Below are positions 25,769 to 34,280 of a stretch of DNA of 64,000 bases, in pieces. Every line of letters starts with the position of its first letter. Position 1 is the stretch's first letter. The stretch comes from CAIODY01 sp046051225. Its GTDB lineage: Bacteria; Bacteroidota; Bacteroidia; Chitinophagales; CAIODY01. Below the pieces are notes generated by a model. That model was given only the letters and a program-made list of their open reading frames with translations, had not been told where the DNA came from and ran no database searches. The stretch spans positions 62,001 to 126,000 of the forward strand of contig JBJOOR010000005.1 in NCBI GenBank assembly GCA_046051225.1. The letters are read 5' to 3'. The position numbers and the translations under genes are program-made.

Positions 25769-25784
25769 AGCACTGCGGCTAACA
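25769..25784. repeat. Right inverted repeat of orphan gene cassette
   Basis: AGCACTGCGGCTAACA is the inverted partner of 25008-25023. The 68 bases between the gene and this repeat are GC-richer than the region and contain further short symmetric pieces (cttcgggctgacgagctgcg). Confidence 0.7.
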
Positions 25785-25808
25785 TAAGATTAAAATAAAT
25801 TTTTTGTC

Positions 25809-25832
25809 GAGATGAGAGTCCTCACTCATCTC
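25809..25832. repeat. Short hairpin between cassette and gldA
   Basis: GAGATGAG (25809-25816) and CTCATCTC (25825-25832) pair perfectly with an 8-base loop; a second partial copy (gatgagtgaagacac) lies at about 25917-25931. No T tract follows, so a terminator function is doubtful. The rest of 25833-25961 shows nothing. Confidence 0.4.
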
Positions 25833-25961
25833 AAATTATTTCAATAAAATAGCTTGAAGAATAGGTTCTCAATTATTTTTGTTTTTCAAAAAAAAATTGG
25901 AAGAGTGAATTAAATGATGAGTGAAGACACTTATAATGACGTAAATTTTAAAAGTAAAGTT

Positions 25962-26876
25962 TTACGATTCTGTTGTTTCTTGCGTTAAATGACGGAAAAT
26001 ATCTTCTAAGCTTTGCTTCTCTTCATTTAATGATAATAACGAAATATTATTTTTTACCGCAAAATCAAAAATTTTATTTCTGATATCATCTTCGCTAAAA
26101 ATCTTCCATTTGTTATCCGCCAAATCATTACATTTTTTTACGCCTGCAATTTGTTGTATTAAATTTCTATCAATGGCTTTATCAAATTCAACAATGAATA
26201 TTTTTTCATTTTTATTTAATTGTTGCAGCTTTTCTATTTTATCATCAGCCACAATATTCCCTTTATTGATAATGATTACACGGTTACACATGGCTTGTAC
26301 TTCCTGCATAATATGAGTTGATAAAATTACAGTTTTGTTCTTTCCAATTTCTTTTATCAAACTTCGTATTTCTACAATTTGGTTAGGGTCTAATCCTGTT
26401 GTTGGTTCATCTAAAATTAAAACTTTTGGGTCGTGAATTAAAGCCGATGCTAAGCCTGTTCGTTGCCTATATCCTTTCGAAAGTTGTCCTATTTTTTTGT
26501 GTTGTTCAATGCCTAAGCCAGTTAATTCAACCATTTCATCAATTCGCTTTTTCTTGTTTTGCACTTTATGCAAATCGGCAATAAAACTTAAATATTCTTT
26601 TACATACATTTCTAAATACAATGGATTGTGTTCGGGTAAGTAACCAATATTTTTTCGCACATCCATGCTTTGCTTATTAATATCAAAGCCGTAAACACTT
26701 GCCGAGCCTGTAGTTGGTGGAATATAACAAGTTAAAATTTTCATGGTGGTACTTTTGCCAGCACCATTAGGGCCTAAAAAACCTAATATTTCGCCAGGCT
26801 TTACTTCAAAGCTAATATTATCAATAGCTTTTTGTTCGCCGTAATTTTTGGTAAGTTGATTAACTGAAATGCTCAT
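25962..26876 (-). CDS. gldA: ABC transporter ATP-binding protein, GldA type
   Basis: The ATPase subunit of the Gld ABC transporter linked to gliding motility in Flavobacterium. Its 304 residues carry Walker A GPNGAGKST (35-43) in FEVKPGEILGFLGPNGAGKS, the signature QLSKGYRQRTGLASALI, and Walker B VLILDEPTTGLDPNQ followed by LSTHIMQEVQAMCNRVIII. The segments NIGYLPEHNPLYLEMYVKEY and DLHKVQ are close to GldA. A C-terminal domain of about 80 residues follows. No gldF/gldG permease genes are adjacent, so it may serve another permease. A T9SS cargo protein is present in the window, consistent with a gliding or T9SS lineage, but gldA is not essential for T9SS. Confidence 0.85.
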   Translation of the reverse strand: MSISVNQLTKNYGEQKAIDNISFEVKPGEILGFLGPNGAGKSTTMKILTCYIPPTTGSASVYGFDINKQSMDVRKNIGYLPEHNPLYLEMYVKEYLSFIADLHKVQNKKKRIDEMVELTGLGIEQHKKIGQLSKGYRQRTGLASALIHDPKVLILDEPTTGLDPNQIVEIRSLIKEIGKNKTVILSTHIMQEVQAMCNRVIIINKGNIVADDKIEKLQQLNKNEKIFIVEFDKAIDRNLIQQIAGVKKCNDLADNKWKIFSEDDIRNKIFDFAVKNNISLLSLNEEKQSLEDIFRHLTQETTES

Positions 26877-26934
26877 AGCTACAAAAGTAAAAATTAAAAA
26901 TTTGAGAATCGGAATTTTAAAATTGTGTAATGTT

Positions 26935-27888
26935 TTAGTACTTTTTAGAAGTAAAATTCTTTAACCACCTCCATCTGTTTTTACCCAATTCCATATCGCA
27001 TACTAATTGTTTTCTATTAAAATTAGATACCACAAAATGGGTTGTTGCATGGGGTAAATTTTCTAATTGCATGAATGCAATTTCGGTAACGCTTAACAAA
27101 AAATATTGCAGTTGAATAAATGTTGTTTTATTTTTTTTAATAATAGATAATTTATTTACGGCGGCTTCAAATAGTTGCCATTCCTGCATCCAATCATTTT
27201 TTAATTGAGTAATGGTTATGCAATTTGTTGCCACAGTTTTTGTTTTGGTTTGCAAATCGAACCACATATCTAGCACATCATCTGAAAATTGAATTAATCT
27301 GCCTAATCTTTCCACCACTTCTAGTTGTTCAATTGTAGCATTATCATTCATCAAAAACCAAAATAATAAAGTAGATTGGCTGCATTTGGCAAAGCTTATT
27401 TCTTTTATTTCATGGTATTGTAATGGCATTGTAATTTGCTGCAATCCTTTTATTTGTGCATCAATAATGGCTAATGAAAGGTTAATTAATTTTTCTTGTT
27501 GATTACTTTTATCATAAATTTTTATCCAAAATTCAAAAAATAATTTTTCTTTATTATTGGTTGGTATAAAATCTTTCCGTTGAATAAAAATATTTTTTAA
27601 ATGCTGAATGCTTAAATTTTCATCATCAAAAAAATCATCGAATAAAGGCGTAGCGGCGCTAATCAACATCATCGTTTTGCGTTGATGGGTAGTCATTTTT
27701 TTTTCGTTCAAAATGGCAAATCCTTTGCCTAGCATAGCTGGAATAAACAATGCAAAAAAGTTAATTTTCTTTTTATCTGATAGGGCAATTTCTGTTTTTA
27801 AAAGTGGTGCAATTATTTTTTTGTGCAACAAAAAATTTCGAAAAATTTCGATGCTTAAAATGCTAATTATTTTTAAAAATGAAATCAA
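26935..27888 (-). CDS. Class I isoprenoid-synthase-like protein
   Basis: A 317-residue all-helical protein with both aspartate-rich motifs of trans-prenyl/terpenoid synthases. Motif one is DDFFDD (residues 84-89) and motif two is GRLIQFSDDVLD (196-207), matching the GxxxQxxDDxxD pattern that binds diphosphate through magnesium. Otherwise the sequence is divergent from polyprenyl synthetases and from squalene/phytoene synthases. It lies 13 bases downstream of rodA on the same strand, so it may be co-expressed with cell-wall elongation genes. The substrate is unknown; an undecaprenyl- or carotenoid-related role is inference. Confidence 0.7.
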   Translation of the reverse strand: MISFLKIISILSIEIFRNFLLHKKIIAPLLKTEIALSDKKKINFFALFIPAMLGKGFAILNEKKMTTHQRKTMMLISAATPLFDDFFDDENLSIQHLKNIFIQRKDFIPTNNKEKLFFEFWIKIYDKSNQQEKLINLSLAIIDAQIKGLQQITMPLQYHEIKEISFAKCSQSTLLFWFLMNDNATIEQLEVVERLGRLIQFSDDVLDMWFDLQTKTKTVATNCITITQLKNDWMQEWQLFEAAVNKLSIIKKNKTTFIQLQYFLLSVTEIAFMQLENLPHATTHFVVSNFNRKQLVCDMELGKNRWRWLKNFTSKKY

Positions 27889-27901
27889 TAATTGGGGTAG
27901 A

Positions 27902-29188
27902 TTATCTTAATACAGCTATTCTTTCTGTATCTAGTTTAAGTAAAATGAAAAATAAAATAGTGAAATTGATAAATGATGAACCACCATAGCTGATAAACGG
28001 AAGCGGAATACCAATTACTGGCAATAAGCCTATTGTCATTCCAATATTTATCATGATATGAACAAATAAAATACTGGCAACGCTATAACCATAAATTCTA
28101 CTAAATTTACTTCGTTGTCTTTCGGCAATATTTAATATACGAAGTAATAAAAATCCATACAATCCTAAAACAACCAATACGCCTACAAATCCACGTTCTT
28201 CGCCAATTGTACAGAAAATAAAATCGGTGCTTTGTTCGGGTACAAAGTTAAATTGAGTTTGTGTGCCTTCTAAAAATCCTTTACCCCAAAAGCCACCTGA
28301 ACCAATTGCAATTTTTGATTGAATCACATTGTACCCTAATTTTTTTGCTACAGATTTGTCGTTTGAAGTAATACCAAATGTTAGTTGTATTCTATCTCGT
28401 TGATGCTTTTGCAATACATGATCCATTACAAAATCTTTACCCCATAACACAAACAGACTGCTGATAATAAATACGCCAATTAGAAGATAAATTTGAGTCC
28501 GCATTCTTCTTAGTTTTCTGCGCCATGTATAAATTAAATAAAGGGCTACACTTGCAAAAATGCCAAATAAAATAAATTTTGGAACTAACATTGCTGCCAC
28601 CAATAAAACCAGAGCCGAAACACCAATTACTAAAATATAACCTGGTAGTCCTTCACGATAAAGTACCAACATAAATGCACCTAAAACTAACGCCGAACCT
28701 GTATCTTTTTGTAAAATAATTAATATAGCTGGTATGGCAATAATGGCTATTGCTTTTAATCTGGTAGATAGTATTTTGAAATTTACATCGCTTTGCGAAA
28801 GGAATTTTGCTAATGCTAAAGCAGTAATTGTTTTACTAAATTCGGAAGGTTGTAATTTAAAACCACCAATATCTAACCAAGCATTTGCGCCGTTTACATT
28901 CTTCGCAATTATGGCTACTAATATTAATACAAAAAGTATAACACCATACAAAAAATAGGGTAGGGCGGTTATCAATTTTATATCAATTAATAAAATCATG
29001 ATGCCTATTACTAGCCCAATTCCAATCCACATTAATTGTTTCCCAAAATCTTTTTTGATATTAAAAATAAATGCATGTCCTTCTTGATATTCGGCTGCAT
29101 AAATGGCTAGCCAGCCTATTAAAATTAAGGCTATGTATATATAAAATGTATTCCAGTCTAGTTTATCCCAAATGCTTTTTTGGTGCAT
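27902..29188 (-). CDS. rodA: Rod shape-determining SEDS glycosyltransferase
   Basis: Polymerises peptidoglycan strands for side-wall growth with a class B PBP. The 428 residues contain about ten membrane helices. Family motifs are LDIGGFKLQPSEFSKTITAL (the PSE region), QKDTGSALVLGAFMLVLYRE, GSGGFWGKGFLEGTQTQFNF with VPEQSTDFIF, GEERGFVGV, and the C-terminal GIPLPFISYGGSSF. FtsW is less likely because the end of the protein and the first loop (LDWNTFYIYIALILIGWLAI) are RodA-like. It is the first gene of a two-gene unit with the isoprenoid-synthase-like gene. mreBCD and the partner PBP are outside the window. Confidence 0.93.
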   Translation of the reverse strand: MHQKSIWDKLDWNTFYIYIALILIGWLAIYAAEYQEGHAFIFNIKKDFGKQLMWIGIGLVIGIMILLIDIKLITALPYFLYGVILFVLILVAIIAKNVNGANAWLDIGGFKLQPSEFSKTITALALAKFLSQSDVNFKILSTRLKAIAIIAIPAILIILQKDTGSALVLGAFMLVLYREGLPGYILVIGVSALVLLVAAMLVPKFILFGIFASVALYLIYTWRRKLRRMRTQIYLLIGVFIISSLFVLWGKDFVMDHVLQKHQRDRIQLTFGITSNDKSVAKKLGYNVIQSKIAIGSGGFWGKGFLEGTQTQFNFVPEQSTDFIFCTIGEERGFVGVLVVLGLYGFLLLRILNIAERQRSKFSRIYGYSVASILFVHIMINIGMTIGLLPVIGIPLPFISYGGSSFINFTILFFILLKLDTERIAVLR

Positions 29189-29263
29189 TTTTATTTGAAA
29201 ATTTAAGCAAAAATAGGTTTATAAATTGTGGTTTTAAAAAATGGAAACTGTTTTTTATAATCG

Positions 29264-30028
29264 TTATCCTTCCATCCATTCTTTGCCTGTTAAATCAATA
29301 AATACATCTTCAAGTGTAGCTGCTTTTACTTGTTTTTTTCGTTCGAAACCCTTTGCTATTAAGGTATCAATCAAATTATCGGGTGTATCTAATGCAATTA
29401 AATTTCCTTTTTCCATAATACCACATCTATCACAAAGTTGTTCGGCTTCATCCATATAATGTGTGGTAAGCATCACCGTAGTTCCGCTATCTCTTACTTG
29501 TTTAATCAATTCCCATAAATTTCTTCTGGCTTGTGGGTCTAAGCCTGTGGTAGGTTCATCTAAAAAAATAATTTCGGGCTTATTAATTAAGGTTGTAGCA
29601 ATGCTAAATCTTTGTTTTTGTCCGCCACTTAATTCTTTAAATTTTGCCTTTGCTTTATCAACCAAGTTTACAGTTTCTAAAACTTCATTGGCATTTACTT
29701 TTACATTATACAAACCCGAAAACAAATCAATTAATTGCAATAAATTTAAATTTGGATAATAGCCAGCAGCTTGTAATTGAACACCAATAATACGTTTTAT
29801 ATCAGCCGCATTTTTTTCAACACTTAATCCTTTTATTAATACTTCGCCGCTTGTTTTTTCTCTTAGCGTTTCCATTATTTCAAGCGTTGTGGTTTTACCT
29901 GCTCCGTTTGGACCCAATAAACCAAATATTTCGCCTTGTTTTACATCAAATGAAATTCCTTTTACGGCTTCAAAATCGTTGTATTTTTTAGTTAGATTTT
30001 TTACAGAGATAATAATATTGTCAGTCAT
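29264..30028 (-). CDS. ABC transporter ATP-binding protein
   Basis: A 254-residue ATPase of the DrrA/CcmA-type drug or multi-substrate exporter group. Walker A GPNGAGKTTTLEIMETLREK, the signature ELSGGQKQRFSIATTLINKP, and Walker B IIFLDEPTTGLDPQARRNLW are complete, followed by MLTTHYMDEAEQLCDR. The C-terminal end carries EDVFIDLTGKEW, usual for this group. No permease gene is adjacent; the neighbours are rodA on the same strand and the divergent VapBC-type pair, so the partner must lie elsewhere or the gene is an orphan. The substrate is unknown. Confidence 0.9.
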   Translation of the reverse strand: MTDNIIISVKNLTKKYNDFEAVKGISFDVKQGEIFGLLGPNGAGKTTTLEIMETLREKTSGEVLIKGLSVEKNAADIKRIIGVQLQAAGYYPNLNLLQLIDLFSGLYNVKVNANEVLETVNLVDKAKAKFKELSGGQKQRFSIATTLINKPEIIFLDEPTTGLDPQARRNLWELIKQVRDSGTTVMLTTHYMDEAEQLCDRCGIMEKGNLIALDTPDNLIDTLIAKGFERKKQVKAATLEDVFIDLTGKEWMEG

Positions 30029-30075
30029 TCCGATTATTTTTTTGATTTAACAAAGATGCAACTTATAAAAGTTTT

Positions 30076-30103
30076 TTACGTTAACTTTTTTAACGTAATT
30101 TTG
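30076..30103 (+). promoter_or_regulatory. Palindromic operator and -7 box of vapBC
   Basis: TTACGTTAA (30076-30084) and TTAACGTAA (30090-30098) form a perfect 9-base inverted repeat with a 5-base spacer. It overlaps the -7 box TAATTTTG (30096-30103), 17 bases before the antitoxin ATG. Autoregulation by the antitoxin-toxin complex is inferred. Confidence 0.7.
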
Positions 30104-30120
30104 ATAACAAATACTAAATC

Positions 30121-30384
30121 ATGCCTGAGGTAACTATAAAATACAACAATAAAAATGTTTTAAATTTATTAAAAGATTTTTCTAAATATTTTGAAATGGA
30201 AATTATTGAAAAAAAAGAAAAGAAAACAACCACCCCAAGAAAAGGAAAGTTGAAGATTTCTAACAACAATACATCAGCTGAAAATAACAAGAAGGATGGA
30301 ATTTTGGCTTTGGCTGGTATTTGGAAAGATAAAAATATAACATTAGAAGAAATCAGAGAAAAAGCTTGGGGCAACAGACGATGA
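30121..30384 (+). CDS. VapB-type antitoxin
   Basis: An 87-residue, lysine-rich protein upstream of a PIN-domain toxin. The N-terminus MPEVTIKYNNKNVLNLLKDF looks like a short strand plus helix, suited to DNA binding as a dimer. The middle is charged and probably disordered (EIIEKKEKKTTTPRKGKLKI). The C-terminal segment DGILALAGIWKDKNITLEEI followed by REKAWGNRR is the likely toxin-binding part. No known antitoxin fold was identified with certainty. The stop codon overlaps the toxin start in an ATGA junction. A perfect palindrome covers the promoter. Confidence 0.75.
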   Translation: MPEVTIKYNNKNVLNLLKDFSKYFEMEIIEKKEKKTTTPRKGKLKISNNNTSAENNKKDGILALAGIWKDKNITLEEIREKAWGNRR

Positions 30385-30758
30385 GCAAAATAATTTGTGA
30401 TACAAACATTCTCATTCATTTAACGAAGGGAAACATTGAAACAATAAAAGCAATACAAGAAATTGGAGAAGCTAATGTTGTGCTTACTTCTATTACAGTA
30501 ATGGAATTAACTCGAGGGATGAAAAACAAAAAGGAATTGCAACAACTTCACAAAAAAATAAACAACATTAATGTTTTACATTTTAATGATGCGATTTCTT
30601 TTTTGGCAATGAATTTAATTTCTAAATTTCATTTATCGCATGGATTAGAAATTCCAGATGCTATCATTGCCGCTACTGCCATGAATTACAGCATTCCATT
30701 ATTTACTTACAATACAAAAGATTTTAAATTTATTTCAGGATTGAAATTGCATAAATAA
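30381..30758 (+). CDS. PIN-domain toxin, VapC type
   Basis: A 125-residue ribonuclease-fold toxin. The four acidic PIN positions are visible: KIICDTNILIHL (Asp7), TSITVMELTRG (the glutamate), the conserved GLEIPDAIIAATAM aspartate, and LFTYNTKDFKFI. The ATG at 30381 (MSKIICDTNI) is preferred to the in-frame ATG 15 bases earlier because it overlaps the antitoxin stop by 4 bases and fits the family start. Relatives cleave tRNA or rRNA when unbound. The stop codon lies 2 bases before the GTG of the DUF4175 gene, so read-through transcription into that gene is likely. Confidence 0.88.
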   Translation: MSKIICDTNILIHLTKGNIETIKAIQEIGEANVVLTSITVMELTRGMKNKKELQQLHKKINNINVLHFNDAISFLAMNLISKFHLSHGLEIPDAIIAATAMNYSIPLFTYNTKDFKFISGLKLHK

Positions 30759-30760
30759 CT

Positions 30761-33700
30761 GTGAACAACTACCAACTTTTAATACAAAAGCTCGACGAAT
30801 TTATTCGTAAATTTTACCTCAATCAATTATTAAGAGGTGTGATATACAGCGTTGCCATCGTGCTTGCAGCCTTTTTAACAATTAGTTTGTTAGAGAATTA
30901 TTTCTATTTTGATTCATCAGTAAGATGGATTTTATTAAGTTTTTTTTTAGTGGTATTGCTTTTTACTTTGGTAAAATATATTGTTTTGCCGCTGCTTCAT
31001 TTTTTTAAATTAGGTAAAACAATTTCGCATCAACAAGCTGCGCAAATTATTGGTACACATTTTCAAAATGTACAAGATAAATTATTGAATGTATTGCAAC
31101 TTTCGGCAATCGCAAATTCAGAATTGGCAGCGCATAGTTCACAATTAATTATTGCATCTATCGACCAAAAAATATCAGAACTAAAACCTATTCCATTTCA
31201 ATCGGCAGTTAATTTAAATGATAATAAAAAATATTTAAAATACGCCATAGTACCTACTTTGGCGTTGATTGCCATTTTATTAATTGTACCAAGTTGGATT
31301 ACAAAACCAACCAAAAGATTATTAAATCCTACCGAACATTTTGAACGTGAAGCACCTTTTGAATTTATTATTCTGAATAAAAATTTAGAAGTGTTACAAC
31401 AAAATGATATTACACTTCAATTAAAAATTTCGGGGAAAATTTTGCCCGATGAAGTGTTTGTAAATTGGCAAAATAATGATTACAAATTGCAAAAAAAATC
31501 GGCTAACGAATTTGAATATAAATTAAGTAATCTGCAAAAAACAACAGCATTTCATTTTGAAGCAGCAGGTTTTAAATCGAAAGAATTTCAGATAAAAGTA
31601 ATCAGCCGACCAATGATTGTTGGGTTCGATTTGCAAGTAAATTATCCATCTTATTTAGGCAGAAAAAATGAAGCGTTAAAAAACATTGGCGATATGGAAG
31701 TGCCCGAAGGAACAACACTTTCGTGGAAATTTAACACACAAAACACAGATAATATTCAAATTCATTTTAGCGATAGTTCTGTTTTAAAAGCTACTAATGA
31801 AAATGATTTTAGTACAACAAAACGCATGATGCAAGCAGCTAGTTATACTTTGTTTGTGAGCAACAACGAAGTAAAAAATGCAGATAGCATTACGTATCAT
31901 ATTAATGTAATTCCAGATTTATATCCAACTATTTCGGTAAATGAAATGCATGATTCCATCAATAAAAAACTAATTTATTTTGTTGGAAATGCTGAAGATG
32001 ATTATGGTTTACGAAGCATTATTTTTCATTATCAAATTACATCAACAGAAAACCCGAATGCATCAAAACCTTTATCAGTAAATATTTCGCAAACGGGTGG
32101 TAAGTATGCACAGTTTACTCATTTTATAGATATTTCTACTTTAAATGCAAAACCTGGCGATAGAGTAAATTATTATTTTGAATGTTTTGATAATGATGGT
32201 GTACATGGTAGCAAATCTGGACGTACAGGTATGATGCTGTATCAATTGCCAACAGATAAAGAGTTGGAAAAACAAGTGGCATTAAATAGCAAATCTATTT
32301 TAGCTGATTTAGAAAAAGCATTAAAAGAAGCCAAAGATTTAAAGAATCAATTGAAGCAATTGCAAGAAAAATTATTGCAAAAAAAATCGTTGAGCTATGA
32401 AGAGAAAAAGCAATTAGAAGAATTGCAAGCGAAAGAAAAACAATTGGAAAATAGAATAGATAATATGGAGCAGCATTTTGAAGAAAGCAAAAATGCTTTA
32501 GCTGAAATGCAGCAGCTAACGCCCGAAATGCAAGAAAAAATGGATGCATTAAAGGAAATGATGAAGGAAATGAAGAAAGATGACGATTCGAAAAAGTTAG
32601 AGGATATGGCTGAAAATATGGAGAAGATGAACAAGGAGCAAATGATGGAACAACTGAAAGAACAGCAACAAAATCAAGAACAAAAGCAAAAAGAATTGGA
32701 TAGAATGATGAGTTTATTTAAGCAAATGCAATTAGACCAAAAAGTGCAAGAAGCTATAAAAAACTTAGAGGAATTAGCAAAAAAACAAGATGATTTACAA
32801 CAAAAAACGGATGAAAATAAAAATGCTGATGCATCAAAAAATCAGGAATTAAAAAAGCAACAAGATGATTTGAAAAAAGAATTTGGCGATGTAAAAAAGA
32901 AATTGGATGAAATAGCGAAAATGGATAAGGAAGGCAAAGACCAATTAAAAATGGATGAAACCAAGCAAGACCAAAAAGATATTGAACAAGAACAACAAAA
33001 TTCATCGGATGAATTAAGCCAGAATCAAAATAGTAAATCGAGCAAAAGCCAAAAAAGTGCTTCATCAAAAATGCAATCGTTGGCAAAAAAAATGCAGCAA
33101 AAACAAGAGTCTGCCGAGGCTGAACAATTGGAAATGGATTTACGGGCTATTCGTCAGTTGTTAGAAAATTTGGTAAAACTTTCATACGATCAAGAAGATT
33201 TAATGAATGATGTTCGTACGGCAAACATCAATAATCCTCAATATTTAATGATGATGCAACGTCAGCAAAAATTGAAAGAAGATTCAAAAATGATTGAAGA
33301 TAGTTTGTATTCATTAGGCAAAACGGTGATGCAAATTAAAAAATATGTAACCGAACAGATGACGGAAATTAATAAATATCATATTCGTTCGATTGCAAGT
33401 TTAGAAGCCAGAAGCACTTATCAGGCGGCTGGTGAAGAGCAATACATAATGACTGGTGCAAATAATTTAGCATTAATGCTTACCGAAATTATGCAGAATA
33501 TGCAGATGCAACAACAATCGGCAAGTAGTAAACCAGGAAGCGGAAAATGCAATAAACCTGGCGGAATGGGAAGTGGTAAACAAGGAAAGAAAAATGGAAA
33601 GCAGTTAAAAGATTTATCGCAGATGAGTAAAGAGATGCAAGAACAATTAGCAAAAATGATGGGCGAAAAGCCTGGTGATAAACCTGGAGATAAACCTGGT

Positions 33701-34237
33701 AATAAGCCAGGGGAAAAGCCTGAGCAAAAACCTGGTGGTAAAGAAATGGGCGGTGGCGGACAAAGTAATCAAGAAAGTAAAAATGGAAAAGTAAGTAATA
33801 AGGAAGGTACAAGTAGCAAAGAATTTGCAGAAATGGCTGCCAAGCAAGCCGCTATTCGCAAGGCTTTGCAGCAATTTGATAAAGAGAATAATAAAGATGG
33901 AAAAAGTAAATATGGTAATTTGCAACAGTTGGCAAAAGATATGGAACGCAATGAAACTGATTTGGTAAACAAACGATTAACTGGCGAAATGTTGCGCCGC
34001 CAACAAGATATTGTAACCAGATTATTAGAAGCCGAAGAAGCTGAACGCAAGCAAGACCAAGACAATAAACGGGAAAGTAAAACGGCTGAAGATAAGCAAC
34101 AACCAATGCCTCCAGCTTTGAAAGAATATTTATTGAAACGGCAAGCAGAGTTAGAATTATATAAAACTTTACCGCCTAATCTTCGCCCTTATTACAAACA
34201 AAAAGTAGAAGAGTATTTTAAAAATATTAAGATGTAA
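30761..34237 (+). CDS. DUF4175 family membrane protein with coiled coil
   Basis: A very long (1158 aa) Bacteroidota protein. Three membrane segments lie in the first 180 residues (including LRGVIYSVAIVLAAFLTISL and YAIVPTLALIAILLIVPSWI). Beta-rich, Ig-like extracytoplasmic sequence follows, including the DUF4175-type segment VIPDLYPTISVNEMHDSINK. From about residue 500 to 820 it is an unbroken Lys/Glu/Gln/Met coiled coil. A low-complexity block follows near residues 967-992, with tandem KPGD, KPGN and KPGE units. The end, LKEYLLKRQAELELYKTLPP, is conserved in this family. A GTG start at 30761 is used, 2 bases after vapC. The role is unknown; an envelope scaffold is a guess. Confidence 0.85.
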   Translation: MNNYQLLIQKLDEFIRKFYLNQLLRGVIYSVAIVLAAFLTISLLENYFYFDSSVRWILLSFFLVVLLFTLVKYIVLPLLHFFKLGKTISHQQAAQIIGTHFQNVQDKLLNVLQLSAIANSELAAHSSQLIIASIDQKISELKPIPFQSAVNLNDNKKYLKYAIVPTLALIAILLIVPSWITKPTKRLLNPTEHFEREAPFEFIILNKNLEVLQQNDITLQLKISGKILPDEVFVNWQNNDYKLQKKSANEFEYKLSNLQKTTAFHFEAAGFKSKEFQIKVISRPMIVGFDLQVNYPSYLGRKNEALKNIGDMEVPEGTTLSWKFNTQNTDNIQIHFSDSSVLKATNENDFSTTKRMMQAASYTLFVSNNEVKNADSITYHINVIPDLYPTISVNEMHDSINKKLIYFVGNAEDDYGLRSIIFHYQITSTENPNASKPLSVNISQTGGKYAQFTHFIDISTLNAKPGDRVNYYFECFDNDGVHGSKSGRTGMMLYQLPTDKELEKQVALNSKSILADLEKALKEAKDLKNQLKQLQEKLLQKKSLSYEEKKQLEELQAKEKQLENRIDNMEQHFEESKNALAEMQQLTPEMQEKMDALKEMMKEMKKDDDSKKLEDMAENMEKMNKEQMMEQLKEQQQNQEQKQKELDRMMSLFKQMQLDQKVQEAIKNLEELAKKQDDLQQKTDENKNADASKNQELKKQQDDLKKEFGDVKKKLDEIAKMDKEGKDQLKMDETKQDQKDIEQEQQNSSDELSQNQNSKSSKSQKSASSKMQSLAKKMQQKQESAEAEQLEMDLRAIRQLLENLVKLSYDQEDLMNDVRTANINNPQYLMMMQRQQKLKEDSKMIEDSLYSLGKTVMQIKKYVTEQMTEINKYHIRSIASLEARSTYQAAGEEQYIMTGANNLALMLTEIMQNMQMQQQSASSKPGSGKCNKPGGMGSGKQGKKNGKQLKDLSQMSKEMQEQLAKMMGEKPGDKPGDKPGNKPGEKPEQKPGGKEMGGGGQSNQESKNGKVSNKEGTSSKEFAEMAAKQAAIRKALQQFDKENNKDGKSKYGNLQQLAKDMERNETDLVNKRLTGEMLRRQQDIVTRLLEAEEAERKQDQDNKRESKTAEDKQQPMPPALKEYLLKRQAELELYKTLPPNLRPYYKQKVEEYFKNIKM

Positions 34238-34239
34238 AT

Positions 34240-34272
34240 AAAAAATCCAAGCAATATTGCTTGGATTTTTTT
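34240..34272. terminator. Bidirectional terminator between DUF4175 and ATPase genes
   Basis: AAAAAATCCAAGCAAT and its reverse complement directly adjoin, giving a perfect 16-base-arm palindrome with T tracts on both strands between convergent genes. Confidence 0.85.
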
Positions 34273-34280
34273 GTGCTTCG

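Noticed and set aside
25008..25784. Integron attC-type gene cassette
   Set aside because: The core ends GTTAGCC and GGCTAAC break the GTTRRRY/RYYYAAC rules, the two sites are inverted rather than direct, and no integrase is present.
29241..29260. Third copy of the GGAAAC operator
   Set aside because: Only the left part ATGGAAACTG is present; there is no inverted partner and no promoter boxes.
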